From Mixta sp. Marseille-Q2659 (GTDB taxonomy: Bacteria; Pseudomonadota; Gammaproteobacteria; Enterobacterales; Enterobacteriaceae): DNA of 64,000 nucleotides. Under the pieces are notes generated by a model that saw only the letters and a program-made list of their open reading frames with translations, was not told the origin of the DNA and made no database searches. The DNA lies in assembly GCF_940807255.1 (NCBI RefSeq), contig NZ_CALNWY010000009.1, positions 1 through 64,000 of the forward strand, written 5' to 3'. Both the position numbers and the translations under genes were made by a program. Positions 10,238 to 23,847 of this stretch are shown here, in pieces (position 1 is the stretch's first letter; every line of letters begins with the position of its first letter).

Positions 10238-11410
10238 TTATTCGCCCGCATTGGCGCGAATAATCTCGCTGATTAACTGATTCACCGGCGCAAGGTCGAT
10301 CGCCAGCGCGTCGCTCTGATAAGCCGCCGTCTGACGAACCTGAGAAGCCAGCACGCTGCCTGCTTTATTGCTGGTATCCACTTTTACCAGCGTGGAAAGA
10401 CCGATGCGCAGCGGATGATCGGCCACTTCTTTGGCATCCAGTTCGATACGCACCGGCAGGCGCTGCACGACTTTAATCCAGTTGCCGGTGGCGTTTTGCG
10501 CCGGCAGCAGCGAGAAGGCGGCGCCGGTACCCATATCCAGGCCGACCACTCTGCCGTGATAAATCACGTCATCGCCGTAAATATCGCTGACCACGGTGGC
10601 CGGTTGTCCGATACGTACGCCAGCCAGCTGCGTCTCTTTAAAGTTGGCGTCAACCCAGACATTTGTCGCCGGAACCACCGCCATCAGCGGCGTGGAGGTT
10701 GAGATCTGCGCACCAACCTGTACGCTGCGGGAAACGTAGCCGTCGATAGGACTGCGGATCTCGGTACGTTGCAGCGCCAGCCAGGCATCGCGTAGCGCCG
10801 CGGCGTTCTGTTTTACCGCCGGCTGGTTTTCCAGCGAGGTATCAAGAATCGCCGCCTGGTTGGCGTTATATTGCTGAACCGCCACATCCAGTTGCGCTCT
10901 GGCAGTTGCCACCGCATCGCGCGCGTGTTGCAGCTCTTCACGGCCAATCAGGTTGGACGCGCCCAGCGGCTCGCGACGTTTAAGATCCGCTTCCGCCTGT
11001 GCCAGCGCTGTTTTTTGCAGCGCAATAGATGCCTGATACTGCTTGCTGTTGATCATCAGCTGATGCGTTTGGCGCACACTGGTGGCCAAGGCGGTTTGCG
11101 CTTTTTCAAACGCCTGTTCGGCATCGGTTTTATCCAGCGTGACCAGCACATCGCCTTTTTTCACAAAATCGGTATTGTCGAACCTGACTTTGTTTACGCT
11201 GCCTGCCACCTGGGCCATGATTTGCACCTGGTTGCCCGCCACGTAAGCGTCATCCGTCTCTTCAAAATGGCGCAGTACCAGCGCCCAGTAAATCAAATAA
11301 GCGACGCCAGCCAGAACAAACAGAACCGCCAGGAAAGTTAACGCACCTTTACGTTTTTTCTTTTTATTACCTGGCTTCTGCGGGTGTTGCGTCTCCGCAT
11401 TCACGCTCAT
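10238..11410 (-). CDS. emrA: Multidrug efflux membrane fusion protein EmrA
   Basis: Periplasmic adaptor of the EmrAB-TolC pump. A basic cytoplasmic N-terminus (KKKKRK) precedes a single TM anchor at about residues 25-47. The biotinyl-lipoyl/HlyD signature HFEETDDAYVAGNQ, an alpha-helical hairpin and a C-terminal beta-barrel region (RIELDAKEV) follow. The ATG at 11410 gives 390 residues, as in E. coli, with GGAGAG upstream; the track of codons extends 7 residues further but lacks that support. It lies 156 bp after emrR and directly ahead of emrB. Confidence 0.95.
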   Translation of the reverse strand: MSVNAETQHPQKPGNKKKKRKGALTFLAVLFVLAGVAYLIYWALVLRHFEETDDAYVAGNQVQIMAQVAGSVNKVRFDNTDFVKKGDVLVTLDKTDAEQAFEKAQTALATSVRQTHQLMINSKQYQASIALQKTALAQAEADLKRREPLGASNLIGREELQHARDAVATARAQLDVAVQQYNANQAAILDTSLENQPAVKQNAAALRDAWLALQRTEIRSPIDGYVSRSVQVGAQISTSTPLMAVVPATNVWVDANFKETQLAGVRIGQPATVVSDIYGDDVIYHGRVVGLDMGTGAAFSLLPAQNATGNWIKVVQRLPVRIELDAKEVADHPLRIGLSTLVKVDTSNKAGSVLASQVRQTAAYQSDALAIDLAPVNQLISEIIRANAGE

Positions 11411-11566
11411 ACTTCTCTCCACGTTTTCCACGTATACACGTTTTTCGGGGTGCGCCTTTCCATGTGCGCAGGGGCCCGAGCCTAAAATGCCAGCGTTACA
11501 GGCGCTGGCATGGACAAAAGGGATTTAAGATAACGATTTCTGAGGGTGATTGTGTCGCAGGAATTG

Positions 11567-12100
11567 CTATTGATGTGACAGCGAAGAAATAACTTCTTCT
11601 TCATCCATCTGATCAAGACGATTCAATAGTTTACGCGTCAGGCTTTCCAGCTGTGCTTTTTCGCTGTTGCTGAGCGAAGACCAGAGATATTGCAGGCTCT
11701 GATGTTGCGGCGGCAGAACCTGATGCAGGAACGCATTGCCTTTTTCCGTCAGGTGCAGGTGCAGACAACGGCGATCGTTATCGCTTTCACGACGCTCAAT
11801 CCAGCCACGTTTTTCCAGCTCATCGGCGATACGCGTAGCGTTAGTACGGGATGAGCCCAGCGCGGCGCTTAGCTCAGAAGGCTGAATGCTTTGATTTTCC
11901 TGGGCGTCCAACGTAATCAACGCCATAAACAGTGTCTCGTTAATCCCCTGAGCTTTCAGCATTTTGTTGCGATTATCCAACAGTTTGCTCTGCATGTGCA
12001 TGCACAGACGCGTCAGCATGATTTCCTGGAGCGGGAAATTTTTATGGCGAGTAGCGCGAATATTCAGCATCTGTTCAATGGGAGTAAACGAACTTTCCAT
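11567..12100 (-). CDS. emrR: MarR-family repressor EmrR (MprA)
   Basis: Winged-helix repressor of the emrRAB operon whose DNA binding is relieved by hydrophobic ligands. It has 177 residues (176 in E. coli). The MarR HTH segment ([20 protein letters not shown]) and the wing ([19 protein letters not shown]) are clear. It starts at the ATG at 12100, preceded by GAGGTTCC. The first gene of the operon, it is expected to autoregulate from the upstream intergenic region. Confidence 0.95.
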   Translation of the reverse strand: MESSFTPIEQMLNIRATRHKNFPLQEIMLTRLCMHMQSKLLDNRNKMLKAQGINETLFMALITLDAQENQSIQPSELSAALGSSRTNATRIADELEKRGWIERRESDNDRRCLHLHLTEKGNAFLHQVLPPQHQSLQYLWSSLSNSEKAQLESLTRKLLNRLDQMDEEEVISSLSHQ

Positions 12101-12648
12101 CTTAAAGGAACCTCATTAGTTGCAACTGGTATGTAATGGTGATGACGAAACAGACATGAACATCTTTACCAGCAGCGATAGCTCATACGATCGCAACGTC
12201 ATCATCTAAATTTCCGGCTCACTCCATAAACCGAAAGGTCGGGCGACATCACGCACTGATGCCGCAGATCTCATAAATAGTGTCCGGCGCAACGCGGGGC
12301 TGCAGTTATCAAAGGCCCTAACAAAACGCTGTCGCAAGCGGCTGCGCAAAGGCAAAATCGCGGGCGCGTCATTTGGCGCCTCCAACCTTGTCACTGGCGA
12401 TTGCAGCACAGAAAAAACAGAGGTTTATTCTCGCTTAAGCATGCTATTTGCTAATGTGACGGGCCGCTGATTGATGTCAGTACCGCTGCGACACAACGGC
12501 CTCTTTCCGCACTATTCTTTCCATAACCTGAATAATTGCTTACGAAAAAATAACCATTATGAATGAATTCACCGCTAACCATACCAGAGTGGTAAACGGC
12601 TTTATAGCCTGCTGTTACTGAAAAAAATGTCTATTTACATTTTGTCAG
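12101..12648. other. Intergenic region upstream of emrR (548 bp)
   Basis: It separates emrR from the 3' end of the MFS gene and must contain the emrR promoter and EmrR operator. I could not assign -35/-10 elements confidently. A 67-codon minus-strand frame at 12206-12409 has no ribosome-binding site or recognisable domain and is not called. I see nothing else in it. Confidence 0.5.
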
Positions 12649-13833
12649 TTAATTATTGTGATCTTCGTAACGGTAGCCTCGCCACCAGCTCAACAGATTA
12701 AGCAAAGTTAATAGCGCTCCGGCGATACAAACGCCGTACCAGCCTGCGAAATGATAAGCGCTGGCGGAGAGCAAAGAGCCAGCCGCACCGCCGATAAAGT
12801 AGCTGGTCATATAGCCAGCCGTCAGCCGGTTACGCGCTTCAGGCATACGTCGATAGATCACGCTCTGGTTGGTGATATGAACGCCCTGTACCGCTAAATC
12901 GAGCAGGATAATGCCCACAATCAGGGCCGCCAGAGAATGTGCGCCCAGCGCGGTCAATCCCCAGGAAATCAGCATAATCAGCAGGCCAAGCGTCGTGGTC
13001 AGACGGGCTTTGCCGCGATCTGCCAGCGAGCCTGCCTGTCGGGCCGCCAGCGCGCCCGCGGCGCCCGCCAGACCTAACAGGCCGATTTCACCTTCAGAGT
13101 AATTAAACGGCGGCGCAGCCAGCAGAAAAGCCATCGATGTCCACAGCACGCTGAAGTTGGCAAAAGAGAGGCAGCCAATAACGGCGCGGGTACGGAGAAC
13201 ACGCGAACCCGCATACAGGCGGAAAATAGAGCCAAGCAGTTGTGGATAGCTCAGTTCGACCGTCTGACGGTAGCGCGGCAGTCCGCGCCACAGTGCCAGC
13301 GCCATCAACACCATCAGGATGCTGGCTACCCAGAAAACGGCGCGCCAGCCGCCCAGCTGCGCCAGCGCGCCAGCGACGGTACGGGCCAGCAGAATGCCGA
13401 GCAGCAGGCCGCTCATCACCGTGCCGACCACTTTGCCGCGCTTTTCCGGCGCGGCGAGCGTCGCGGCCAGCGGAACCAGCAGCTGCGCCACTACGGAAAA
13501 CAGGCCGGTCAGCGCCGTGCCGAGCAGCATCATGCCGAGGCTGGTGGAGAGCGCGGTAATCACCATGCCGCCTGCCGCCAGCAGACTCATTCCGACAATT
13601 AACCCGCGCCGTTCCAGGCGATCGCCAAGCGGAACCAGCAGCAATAACCCGGCGGCATAGCCCAGCTGAGCGGTGGTAACAATGAAACCGGCCTGATTAA
13701 CGGACAGGTTAAAACTACGGGCAATGGTGTCCAGCAGAGGCTGTGCATAATAGTTGCAGGCAACGGCCAGTCCAGTGGCAAAGGACATCAGGGCTACCAG
13801 CGTGGGGCTAAGGCCCTGGTTTGTTGAATTCAT
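12649..13833 (-). CDS. MFS transporter at the ygaY position
   Basis: Twelve-TM major facilitator of 394 residues. The DHA1-type motif GDRLERRGL after TM2 and VVAQLLVPLAATLAAPEKRGK between TM4 and TM5 resemble drug/sugar exporters (YgaY, YnfM and AraJ-like). In E. coli K-12 the gene in this position between proX and emrR (ygaY) is disrupted; here the frame is intact. The substrate is unknown. The start at 13833 has only a weak ribosome-binding site (ACTGCTT). It is co-directional with proVWX, but the proX terminator separates them. Confidence 0.8.
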   Translation of the reverse strand: MNSTNQGLSPTLVALMSFATGLAVACNYYAQPLLDTIARSFNLSVNQAGFIVTTAQLGYAAGLLLLVPLGDRLERRGLIVGMSLLAAGGMVITALSTSLGMMLLGTALTGLFSVVAQLLVPLAATLAAPEKRGKVVGTVMSGLLLGILLARTVAGALAQLGGWRAVFWVASILMVLMALALWRGLPRYRQTVELSYPQLLGSIFRLYAGSRVLRTRAVIGCLSFANFSVLWTSMAFLLAAPPFNYSEGEIGLLGLAGAAGALAARQAGSLADRGKARLTTTLGLLIMLISWGLTALGAHSLAALIVGIILLDLAVQGVHITNQSVIYRRMPEARNRLTAGYMTSYFIGGAAGSLLSASAYHFAGWYGVCIAGALLTLLNLLSWWRGYRYEDHNN

Positions 13834-13971
13834 AAGCAGTAAGCAGGGTTGATAATTCGTCGCTGCTAATAGTAACCCAAAAAACTATTTCGTAGTTGGC
13901 TGTATTTTACAGGACCTACCAGTTTTGTTTACTTTTGTTCTGCTTTTTAGCGCAGGCGACGGAATAAATAT

Positions 13972-14001
13972 AAAAAAACGGACAACAATCGTTGTCCGTT
14001 T
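13972..14001 (-). terminator. Terminator of the proVWX operon
   Basis: A 10-bp perfect stem AACGGACAAC/GTTGTCCGTT with a 4-nt loop is followed on the minus strand by T7. It lies 18 bp beyond the proX stop. Confidence 0.9.
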
Positions 14002-14018
14002 CGCTAAACAAATAGTAC

Positions 14019-15014
14019 TTATTTGGCGGCTGCTTGCGCGTCGGCAATCCATTTATCGAACAGCGCCTGATGGGCTTTGATCCAGCCATCGACATGAGCA
14101 TTAATATCCTGCTCAGAGGAGTGACCCTGATGCATACGAGAGTTCTGCGCGTTGATGTCGCCGATCGGCAGCTTCATTTCGGCAAACAGGCGCGCCGCAG
14201 CTGGGTTTTTCTCTGCCCAGGCCTTATTCGCGACGATATGCATCGTATTGACCGGGAAGCCATAATTCGCGCCGTTAGGCAGCTCGGTGTTAACCGCTTT
14301 CTGCTCGCCTGGCATGGAGGAGAACGGCACCTGTAACCAGACCACATCGCGGCCCGGGACCAACACATCGCTTATCCAGTAAGGCGTCCAGGTGTAATAA
14401 AGGATCGGTTTTCCCTGTTTATAGCGGGCGAGGGTATCGGCCATCATAGCGGCATAGTTACCCATATTCGGCTCGACGGTTTTGCTCAGGCCGAAGGCTT
14501 TGTTCTGATGCAGAATCACCGCTTCGCAGCCCCAGCCCGGCGTACAGCCGGTCATATCCGCTTTGCCGTCGCCGTTGGTATCAAACAGGCGCGCCAGCTT
14601 TTCATCTTTTAGCTGATCGATACGGGTAATGTGATATTTTTCCGCGGTTTTTCTGTCGATCAGGTAACCCTGCGCGGCGCCGGTAACATAGGTGCCCTGA
14701 CGGTAAAAGGCTTTGTCGCCGCCGGCGGCTTTATACATATCATCGTGCAGCGGCTGCCAGTTAACGGCGGTAAAGGTGGCGTCACCGGAGGCGATCGAAG
14801 TATAGCCGACGTTGTAATCCACTTCGCTCGGCTTTTCGACGCTATAGCCTAATTTTTCCAGCGCGCGGCTGACCAGCAGCGTCTGGAAGGTTTCTTCAGA
14901 AATAGTACTTTGCACCGGTTTCACGGTAATGCCTTCGCCGGGTAACGCGGCGGTAGCAGCCTGCACGCCGGTCAGCGACATCAGGGCGGCAGCCAGAAGG
15001 GCTGATTTACGCAT
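14019..15014 (-). CDS. proX: Glycine betaine/proline betaine periplasmic binding protein ProX
   Basis: Periplasmic substrate-binding subunit of the ProU importer, 331 residues with a Sec signal peptide (about residues 1-22, cleavage near VQAATAA). The betaine-binding fold has the expected aromatic residues (NWQPLHDD and [11 protein letters not shown]). A Cys pair ([10 protein letters not shown]) matches the disulfide of E. coli ProX. Last gene of proVWX, 63 bp after proW and followed by a strong terminator. Confidence 0.96.
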   Translation of the reverse strand: MRKSALLAAALMSLTGVQAATAALPGEGITVKPVQSTISEETFQTLLVSRALEKLGYSVEKPSEVDYNVGYTSIASGDATFTAVNWQPLHDDMYKAAGGDKAFYRQGTYVTGAAQGYLIDRKTAEKYHITRIDQLKDEKLARLFDTNGDGKADMTGCTPGWGCEAVILHQNKAFGLSKTVEPNMGNYAAMMADTLARYKQGKPILYYTWTPYWISDVLVPGRDVVWLQVPFSSMPGEQKAVNTELPNGANYGFPVNTMHIVANKAWAEKNPAAARLFAEMKLPIGDINAQNSRMHQGHSSEQDINAHVDGWIKAHQALFDKWIADAQAAAK

Positions 15015-15077
15015 AGCGATTCCTTATTTATCGTTGGTATACGGTAACGGGCGGCGCGCTGTGGCGCCGCCGGAGGA

Positions 15078-16220
15078 TTAGTGAAACAGACGGGTAATCA
15101 GGCCCAGCGGGCCGGTTGCGAACCAGCGACGATTGCCGCGGCTGCGTTTATCGCGGCCGAATGACTGCGTCAGGCGATCGAGAATAATCGCCAGAATCAC
15201 AATGCCGACGCCGCCGACGGTGGCCAGCCCCATATCGAGACGGCCAATGCCACGCAGCACCATCTGACCGAGGCCGCCAACCGCAATCATCGAAGCGATA
15301 ACCACCATCGACAGCGCCAGCATCAGCGTCTGGTTCACACCCGCCATAATGGTCGGCATCGCCAGCGGCAGCTGAACTTTGAACAGCATCTGTCGCGGGT
15401 TAGCGCCAAAGGATTCGGCAGCTTCGATCAGATCTTCCGGCACCTGTTTAATGCCGAGAACCGTCAGGCGCACAATCGGCGGCAGGGCGAAAATAATCGT
15501 CACCACCACGCCTGGTACGTTGCCGATACCGAACAGCATTACGATCGGCACCAGATAAACGAAGGCGGGCGTGGTTTGCATCGCATCCAGCAGCGGACGA
15601 ATAATGCGCGCCGCACGCTCGCTACGTGCCAGCCAGATCCCCAGCGGCAGGCCGATCACAATACAGAACAGCAGGGCGGTTAACACCAGCGCCAGCGTGA
15701 CCATTGCCTGTGACCAGGCGCCGATAGCGCCGATCAGCACCAGCGAAATCAGCGTGGCAACGCCCATCGTAAAGCTGGAGAGCTGCCAGGCGATCAGGGC
15801 GAACAGCAAGATGGCGACCGGCGCGGGCATTCCCAGCAGCAGCTGCTGAAAAGCGCTGAGGATATAATCCACCGGCACGCGGATCCCCTGAAACAGCGGG
15901 CGAAAATGGCTGACTACCCAGTCGATCCCGTTGGTGACCCAGCTATCGAGCGGGATCAGCGTATGGTGAAAAGGATCGAGAATATTAAAATGCTCCGCCT
16001 GCGGCGCGGGCGCGCTGTTCAGCCAGTCGCTGCTGCTGGCAGCGGCTTCATGGCCGCCAGACGCGTCGGCAGGCGAGCCCCAGGCGTCGGTTGCGGCAGG
16101 CTGCGCTGCGCTGCCGTCAGCAGGCGTTGCGCCCCAGGGATCGCTGGCGGTTTGGCTGGCGGCGGGCTGAGCCGTCTGCTCTGGCGCGCTTTCCCACGGA
16201 TTAGTTGTTGACTTGCTCAT
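15078..16220 (-). CDS. proW: Glycine betaine ABC transporter permease ProW
   Basis: Inner-membrane permease of ProU. The last ~270 residues carry the transmembrane core and the ABC permease EAA loop ([20 protein letters not shown]). The first ~75 residues are a periplasmic/soluble tail rich in Ala, Ser, Gln and Pro with repeated D-P/A-W-G units (NPWES, DPWGA, DAWGS, SDWLN). At 380 residues it is about 26 longer than E. coli ProW, with the extra length in this tail. Its start overlaps the proV stop by 4 bp, indicating translational coupling. Confidence 0.95.
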   Translation of the reverse strand: MSKSTTNPWESAPEQTAQPAASQTASDPWGATPADGSAAQPAATDAWGSPADASGGHEAAASSSDWLNSAPAPQAEHFNILDPFHHTLIPLDSWVTNGIDWVVSHFRPLFQGIRVPVDYILSAFQQLLLGMPAPVAILLFALIAWQLSSFTMGVATLISLVLIGAIGAWSQAMVTLALVLTALLFCIVIGLPLGIWLARSERAARIIRPLLDAMQTTPAFVYLVPIVMLFGIGNVPGVVVTIIFALPPIVRLTVLGIKQVPEDLIEAAESFGANPRQMLFKVQLPLAMPTIMAGVNQTLMLALSMVVIASMIAVGGLGQMVLRGIGRLDMGLATVGGVGIVILAIILDRLTQSFGRDKRSRGNRRWFATGPLGLITRLFH

Positions 16221-17413
16221 GACGGGCTCCCCTCGCGATCTAATGCCTGTAACAGCGTGCCTTTAGAAATCACGCCGATATACTGATTCTCGTCGCCGAC
16301 AATCGGCACCGCGCAGGGCGCTTGTGCCACGTGCGACAGCAGTTCATTCAGGGAGGTATCGCCGGAAACGGCGGCGGGTGAGGAAAGGATCGCCGCGTCA
16401 AGGCCCGCGCCAGCGGCCAGCGCCGCCTTCAGCGAATCGGTGGAAACCACGCCGACAAATTTTTGTTTTTCCAGCACGTAGCCATATTCCCGATCTTCAT
16501 CCTGCAACAGCTTGATTGCCGAACGCGGACCGAAGCCGGGCGCTTTGCGCATCAGGGCGCTGGCGCCACGACGGGCAATATCTTTCGCGCTAAAGACATG
16601 GCTAATATCAACGCCGCGGAAAAAGGTGCGCACATAGTCATTGGCCGGATTATTGAGAATTTCATCCGGCGTGCCGACCTGCACCACTTCGCCGCCCTGC
16701 ATAATGGCAATGCGATCGCCAATACGCATCGCTTCATCGAGATCGTGAGAAATAAAAATAATTGTGCGCTGATGTTTGGCCTGGAGTTTTACCAGTTCAT
16801 CCTGCATTTCCGTACGAATTAACGGATCAAGTGCGGAAAACGCTTCGTCCATTAATAGAATATCGGGATTAATTGCCAGTGCGCGGGCTAATCCAACACG
16901 CTGACGCATACCGCCAGATAATTCATCGGGCCAGGCGTGAGCATAATTCTCCAGTCCAACCTGACGCAGCGCGTCCAGCGCTTTTTCCTGCCGCTCTTTT
17001 TGTGGCACGCCCGCTAATTCCATACCGAAAGCGGTATTATTTAATACGCTCATATGCGGCATCAGGGCAAATGACTGGAATACCATGCTGATTTTATTTC
17101 GCCGGACTTCACGCAGTTCGCTGTCAGATATTTTTGCAATATCGACGCCATCAATAATGACCTGGCCGCGTGTCGGCTCTATCAGACGATTGAGAAGGCG
17201 AACCATAGTGGATTTTCCTGAGCCGGAAAGTCCCATGATGACAAAGATCTCGCCTTCTTCAATGGCCAGACTGGCGTTTTTTACTCCGAGGGAAAGGCCG
17301 GTTTTTTCCAGCAAAGTTTCTTTGCTGATGCCCTTATCAATATATTTAAAAGCGCGCTCTGGATTTTCGCCAAATATTTTATAGAGGTTTTTTGCTTCTA
17401 ACTTAATTGCCAT
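16217..17413 (-). CDS. proV: Glycine betaine ABC transporter ATPase ProV
   Basis: Energising ATPase of the ProU osmoprotectant importer, 398 residues. Visible motifs are Walker [10 protein letters not shown] near residue 61, the Q-loop VFQSFAL, signature LSGGMRQR, Walker [13 protein letters not shown] and the switch histidine FISHD. Two C-terminal CBS domains (about 280-390) are the family's ionic-strength-sensing module. It is first in the operon. The conserved osmotic promoter lies 70-100 bp upstream. Confidence 0.97.
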   Translation of the reverse strand: MAIKLEAKNLYKIFGENPERAFKYIDKGISKETLLEKTGLSLGVKNASLAIEEGEIFVIMGLSGSGKSTMVRLLNRLIEPTRGQVIIDGVDIAKISDSELREVRRNKISMVFQSFALMPHMSVLNNTAFGMELAGVPQKERQEKALDALRQVGLENYAHAWPDELSGGMRQRVGLARALAINPDILLMDEAFSALDPLIRTEMQDELVKLQAKHQRTIIFISHDLDEAMRIGDRIAIMQGGEVVQVGTPDEILNNPANDYVRTFFRGVDISHVFSAKDIARRGASALMRKAPGFGPRSAIKLLQDEDREYGYVLEKQKFVGVVSTDSLKAALAAGAGLDAAILSSPAAVSGDTSLNELLSHVAQAPCAVPIVGDENQYIGVISKGTLLQALDREGSPS

Positions 17414-17483
17414 GCAGCTTAACTGTCCTGGTTGGTTAATTATCTGGTTTGATTCTTGTCCTGGTGAATTTAAAGCGGCCTAT

Positions 17484-17511
17484 ACCCTAACATACTCAGA
17501 ATCTCTGACAA
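17484..17511 (-). promoter_or_regulatory. proU P2-like osmotic promoter
   Basis: On the minus strand TTGTCA (17506-17511) and TAGGGT (17484-17489) are separated by 16 bp. The spacer and unusual -10 resemble the E. coli proU P2 promoter from memory. The -10 end is 71 bp upstream of the proV start. The rest of 17414-17758 is AT-rich with no convincing gene, and would suit H-NS-type silencing as known for proU. Confidence 0.75.
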
Positions 17512-17758
17512 CCCTTTGCGCCGCGCTGCAGCACTGGCTTTGAGATGCGCATCTCGCATCAGGTCAGACGTGATAAGGGCTGAGGCGAAATAAATTAAGG
17601 CTGAAAAAAGTTGAATTTCCTGCCTGAAAAGGCGATTTCCCACCATTATTTTTGACTGAAAATTGGCGATTGATATCAATAATGGTTGTAAGGAATAAAT
17701 ACTATTTTTGTGGGAAAATTCGGTATGCAGAGATTATTATTTGTCAGTGTTGGCGAGA

Positions 17759-17783
17759 TAAAAAGGGCGCGATAGCGCGCCCA
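17759..17783 (-). terminator. Terminator of the nrdHIEF operon
   Basis: A 7-bp stem (GGGCGCG/CGCGCCC) with a 4-nt loop is followed by a T tract on the minus strand. It starts 9 bp beyond the nrdF stop. Confidence 0.88.
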
Positions 17784-17791
17784 ATTATTAT

Positions 17792-20881
<3,090 letters not shown>

Positions 20882-20909
<28 letters not shown>

Positions 20910-21286
20910 AATTGGGTCACTCCCGCTTTAACGTTGGCGATGTCGTCAGCGGTTCCCATCAGCTCGAAGCGGTAAAGATAAGGAACCTGACATTTTTGCG
21001 CGATAATGTCGCCGGCCAGGCAAAAGCCCGCGCCGAAGTTACGGTTGCCAGCGGCGATAACGCCGCGCAGCAGCCGACGATTGGCTTCATCGTTCAGAAA
21101 CTGGATAACCTGGCCGGGAACCGCACCGCGCGCGCTGCCGCCGCCGTAGCTGGGTACCACCAGAATAAAGGGCTGCTCCGCCCGCAGGCGCTGCGACTTA
21201 TCCAGCGGAATACGGCGCGCCGGCAGGCCGAGCCGGGTGATAAACCGGTGCGTGTTCTCCGACTGGCTGGAGAAGTAAACCAACAT
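20882..21286 (-). CDS. nrdI: Flavodoxin-like ribonucleotide reductase activator NrdI
   Basis: 134-residue flavodoxin-like protein that supplies superoxide/oxidant for assembly of the Mn-tyrosyl radical cofactor of NrdF. The FMN phosphate loop YFSSQSENT is at the N-terminus. The SYGGG and GNRNFG loops contact the flavin. It starts 4 bp after the nrdH stop and overlaps the nrdE start, matching the canonical nrdHIEF order. Confidence 0.95.
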
Positions 21287-21290
21287 GGGA

Positions 21291-21533
21291 TTAACCCTGC
21301 GCCCGCTGCGGCTGCGCCAGGCGCATCAGCTTATCGGGACGGAAACCGCTCCAGTGATCGCCATCGGCCATCACCACCGGCAGCTGGCGATAGCCCAGCG
21401 CCTTCAGGTTTTCGATAGCGGCCGGCTCATCATCAAGGTTAATCAGCTGATAGGTGAGGCCCTGCTTATCCATGATGTTTTTGGTAGCCGTACACTGCAT
21501 GCAGTTGTTTTTAGTGTAAATAGTAATGAGCAT
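21291..21533 (-). CDS. nrdH: Glutaredoxin-like NrdH redoxin
   Basis: 80-residue electron donor for the class Ib reductase, with a glutaredoxin fold and thioredoxin-like specificity. The active site CMQC is at residues 11-14 after a short beta strand, and the C-terminal region has the typical SGFRPDKL. First gene of the operon. The promoter must lie in 21534-21642 or upstream of the small frame there. NrdR and Fur control is known for this operon in enterics; I could not assign a firm box. Confidence 0.95.
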   Translation of the reverse strand: MLITIYTKNNCMQCTATKNIMDKQGLTYQLINLDDEPAAIENLKALGYRQLPVVMADGDHWSGFRPDKLMRLAQPQRAQG

Positions 21534-21642
21534 GATTCGTATTTCCCTTTTACGTCCTGAAGCATCACCTTCAACGGCGCTATACAGGCGACGTCATTTT
21601 GATACAGGCACAACAGGTAGTGTGTTGGTGGTAGTGTGAATA

Positions 21643-21765
21643 CTAGATGTGGATTTTTTGATTTTCAACCACGCAAAGTTCAGGCCTAACGGCAAATAAC
21701 CGCACAGAGCGCGTCAGCGCTGGTAAAAATTTTTTGGTCGTCATTTTCGCGTTTTGTTTAAACAT
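21643..21765 (-). CDS. Unidentified 40-residue ORF upstream of nrdH
   Basis: A 40-codon frame starting at the ATG at 21765 is preceded by a very good ribosome-binding site (GGGAGAAGG, spacing 4-7) and ends about 110 bp upstream of nrdH on the same strand. The peptide is basic in its N-terminal half (FKQNAKMTTKKFLPALTRSV) with no clear membrane helix. I do not recognise a family. It could be a small protein or a translated leader of the nrd transcript. The call rests on the ribosome-binding site and position only. Confidence 0.4.
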   Translation of the reverse strand: MFKQNAKMTTKKFLPALTRSVRLFAVRPELCVVENQKIHI

Positions 21766-21915
21766 TTTCCTTCTCCCTTTGCTGAATAACGTAATACTTA
21801 GTGTTGAACCATCGCCGATAAGCGAAGCGGGCAGGCTTTCTGGATAATTCTGAATGCTCCCGATAGTCACGCTGTTGTAAGGTTGCGAAGCTTTATAAGA
21901 TAGAGAGGATTAAGC

Positions 21916-22251
21916 ATGTATTTACGACCAGATGAGGTGGCACGCGTTCTGGAAAAAGCTGGCTTTGAAATGGATACCGTGACGCCGAAAACCTATGGTT
22001 ACCGCCGTGGCGAAGACTATGTTTACGTCAACCGCGAAGCGCGCCTGGGGCGAACCGCACTGGTCATCCATCCGACGCTGAAAGAAAAAAGTCTGAACTA
22101 TGCTGACCCGGCGTCAGAGATTAAAACCTGCGATCACTACACCCATTTTCCGATGTATCTGGCAGGCGATACGCAGGATCATTATGGTATTCCGCACGGC
22201 TTTAGCTCGCGCGCTGCGCTGGAACGCTACCTGCAAAGCATGTTTGACTAA
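21916..22251 (+). CDS. ygaC: DUF2002 family protein YgaC
   Basis: 111-residue cytoplasmic protein very close to E. coli YgaC: an N-terminal [17 protein letters not shown], central [27 protein letters not shown] read in two parts, and [11 protein letters not shown] near the C-terminus. It is divergent from the nrd operon in the same arrangement as E. coli, where ygaC is reported as iron/Fur-regulated. Its biochemical role is unknown. An AGAGAGGATT ribosome-binding site precedes the ATG. Confidence 0.93.
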   Translation: MYLRPDEVARVLEKAGFEMDTVTPKTYGYRRGEDYVYVNREARLGRTALVIHPTLKEKSLNYADPASEIKTCDHYTHFPMYLAGDTQDHYGIPHGFSSRAALERYLQSMFD

Positions 22252-22405
22252 TTACCCCTTCGAGCCATTTTCTGTCCTTAACCGTTGTTCCCCGTAGCTT
22301 TTCTGGATGCGGGGAAGCGCCGTCTTTCTGTTCGCTGCCGCTAAACCCATATCGTTTGTCACGTTGCATTCTGCCGTCAGGGCAGGTATAAATCTTGCCA
22401 CATTT

Positions 22406-22437
22406 AGAAGTTTAGACGTCCATACGGATAGACAATC
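22406..22437 (+). promoter_or_regulatory. Tandem Met boxes (MetJ operator) before mmuP
   Basis: Four contiguous 8-bp units (AGAAGTTT, AGACGTCC, ATACGGAT, AGACAATC) match the AGACGTCT Met-box consensus at 6, 7, 5 and 4 positions, in exact 8-bp phase. They abut the mmuP start codon. MetJ-SAM repression of mmuPM fits its role in methionine supply. Confidence 0.75.
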
Positions 22438-23847
22438 ATGCAGTCAGAACAGCCGCAAGGCGGACAATTCAAACGCAGTATGAAGGCGCGCCATCTGGTG
22501 ATGCTGTCGCTGGGCGGTGTGATCGGCACCGGCCTCTTTTTTAATACCGGCTATATCATTTCTACCACCGGCGCGGCGGGCACGCTGCTCGCCTATCTGA
22601 TCGGCGCGCTGGTGGTCTGGCTGGTGATGCAGTCGCTGGGCGAACTGTCGGTAGCGATGCCTGAAACCGGCGCATTCCACGTTTACGCCGCCCGCTATCT
22701 CAGTCCGGCCACCGGCTATACCGTCGCCTGGCTCTACTGGCTGACCTGGACCGTGGCGCTGGGCTCCAGCCTGACGGCGGCGGGCTTTTGTATGCAGTAC
22801 TGGTTTCCGCAGACGCCGGTTTGGCTCTGGTGCCTGATCTTCTGCGTGGCGATTTTTCTACTGAATGTGATTTCTACGCGCTTTTTCGCCGAAGGCGAGT
22901 TCTGGTTTTCATTGATCAAAGTGATCACCATTCTGGCGTTTATTATTCTCGGCGGCGGTGCGGTCTTCGGCTTGATCCCGCTGAAGGATGGCACGCCCGC
23001 GCCTTTTTTCCATAACCTGACCGCCTCTGGCTGGCTGCCGCACGGCGCGCTGCCGATCCTGATGACGATGGTGGCAGTCAACTTCGCCTTTTCCGGCACC
23101 GAACTGATCGGCATCGCGGCGGGCGAAACGGAAAATCCGCAGAAAGTGCTGCCGCTGGCGATCCGCACCACCGTGGCGCGCCTGATTATTTTCTTTATCG
23201 GTACGGTATTAATTCTGGCGGCGCTGATCCCGATGGATCAGGCGGGCATTGTGAAAAGTCCGTTTGTGCTGGTTTTTGAAAAGATCGGCATTCCCTGGGC
23301 GGCGGATATTTTCAATTTCGTGATCCTGACAGCTATCCTGTCGGCGGCCAACTCCGGCCTCTATGCTTCGGGCCGTATGCTCTGGTCGCTCTCCAATGAA
23401 GGCACGCTGCCGCGCTGCTTCTCGCGCCTGACGAAACGTGGGATTCCGCTGGTGGCGATCGGCGCCAGCATGTTGGGCGGGCTGCTGGCGCTGTTCTCCA
23501 GCATTGTGGCGGCCGATACGGTTTATGTGGCGCTTTCCGCTATTTCCGGCTTCGCCGTGGTAGCGGTCTGGCTCAGCATCTGTGCATCTCACTATGCGTT
23601 CCGTCGTCAGCATCAGCGAGAAGGGCGACCGCTCTCTGAACTTAAATTTCGTGCCCCCTGGTTTCCGCTGACGCCGATCCTGGGGTGTGTCCTTTGTCTG
23701 CTGGCCTGCGTCGGGCTGGCGTTCGATCCTGAACAGCGCATTGCGCTCTGGTGCGGTCTGCCGTTTGTGGCGATCTGCTACGGCGCCTACTGGCTGACAC
23801 AACGTAAAAAGCGGGAAAGCGCTAAGGAAACAGAACATGCTATTTGA
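22438..23847 (+). CDS. mmuP: S-methylmethionine permease MmuP
   Basis: Amino acid/polyamine/organocation (APC) superfamily importer of 469 residues with about 12 TM segments. It takes up S-methylmethionine for methionine synthesis. The APC motif [16 protein letters not shown] lies in TM1, and the AAGETENP segment and [12 protein letters not shown] are as in MmuP. The start at 22438 matches the E. coli N-terminus but has no strong ribosome-binding site because Met boxes fill the leader. It overlaps mmuM by 11 bp. Confidence 0.95.
   Translation: MQSEQPQGGQFKRSMKARHLVMLSLGGVIGTGLFFNTGYIISTTGAAGTLLAYLIGALVVWLVMQSLGELSVAMPETGAFHVYAARYLSPATGYTVAWLYWLTWTVALGSSLTAAGFCMQYWFPQTPVWLWCLIFCVAIFLLNVISTRFFAEGEFWFSLIKVITILAFIILGGGAVFGLIPLKDGTPAPFFHNLTASGWLPHGALPILMTMVAVNFAFSGTELIGIAAGETENPQKVLPLAIRTTVARLIIFFIGTVLILAALIPMDQAGIVKSPFVLVFEKIGIPWAADIFNFVILTAILSAANSGLYASGRMLWSLSNEGTLPRCFSRLTKRGIPLVAIGASMLGGLLALFSSIVAADTVYVALSAISGFAVVAVWLSICASHYAFRRQHQREGRPLSELKFRAPWFPLTPILGCVLCLLACVGLAFDPEQRIALWCGLPFVAICYGAYWLTQRKKRESAKETEHAI

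Noticed and set aside
12206-12409. 67-codon minus-strand frame upstream of emrR
   Set aside because: No ribosome-binding site and no resemblance to any family; more likely non-coding leader.
17470-17679. 69-codon minus-strand frame over the proU promoter
   Set aside because: It covers the conserved promoter elements and shows no coding support.
21605-21660. Possible NrdR boxes before nrdH
   Set aside because: Segments such as ACATCTAGTATT only partly resemble the NrdR consensus and lack a second box in the normal spacing, so I did not annotate them.
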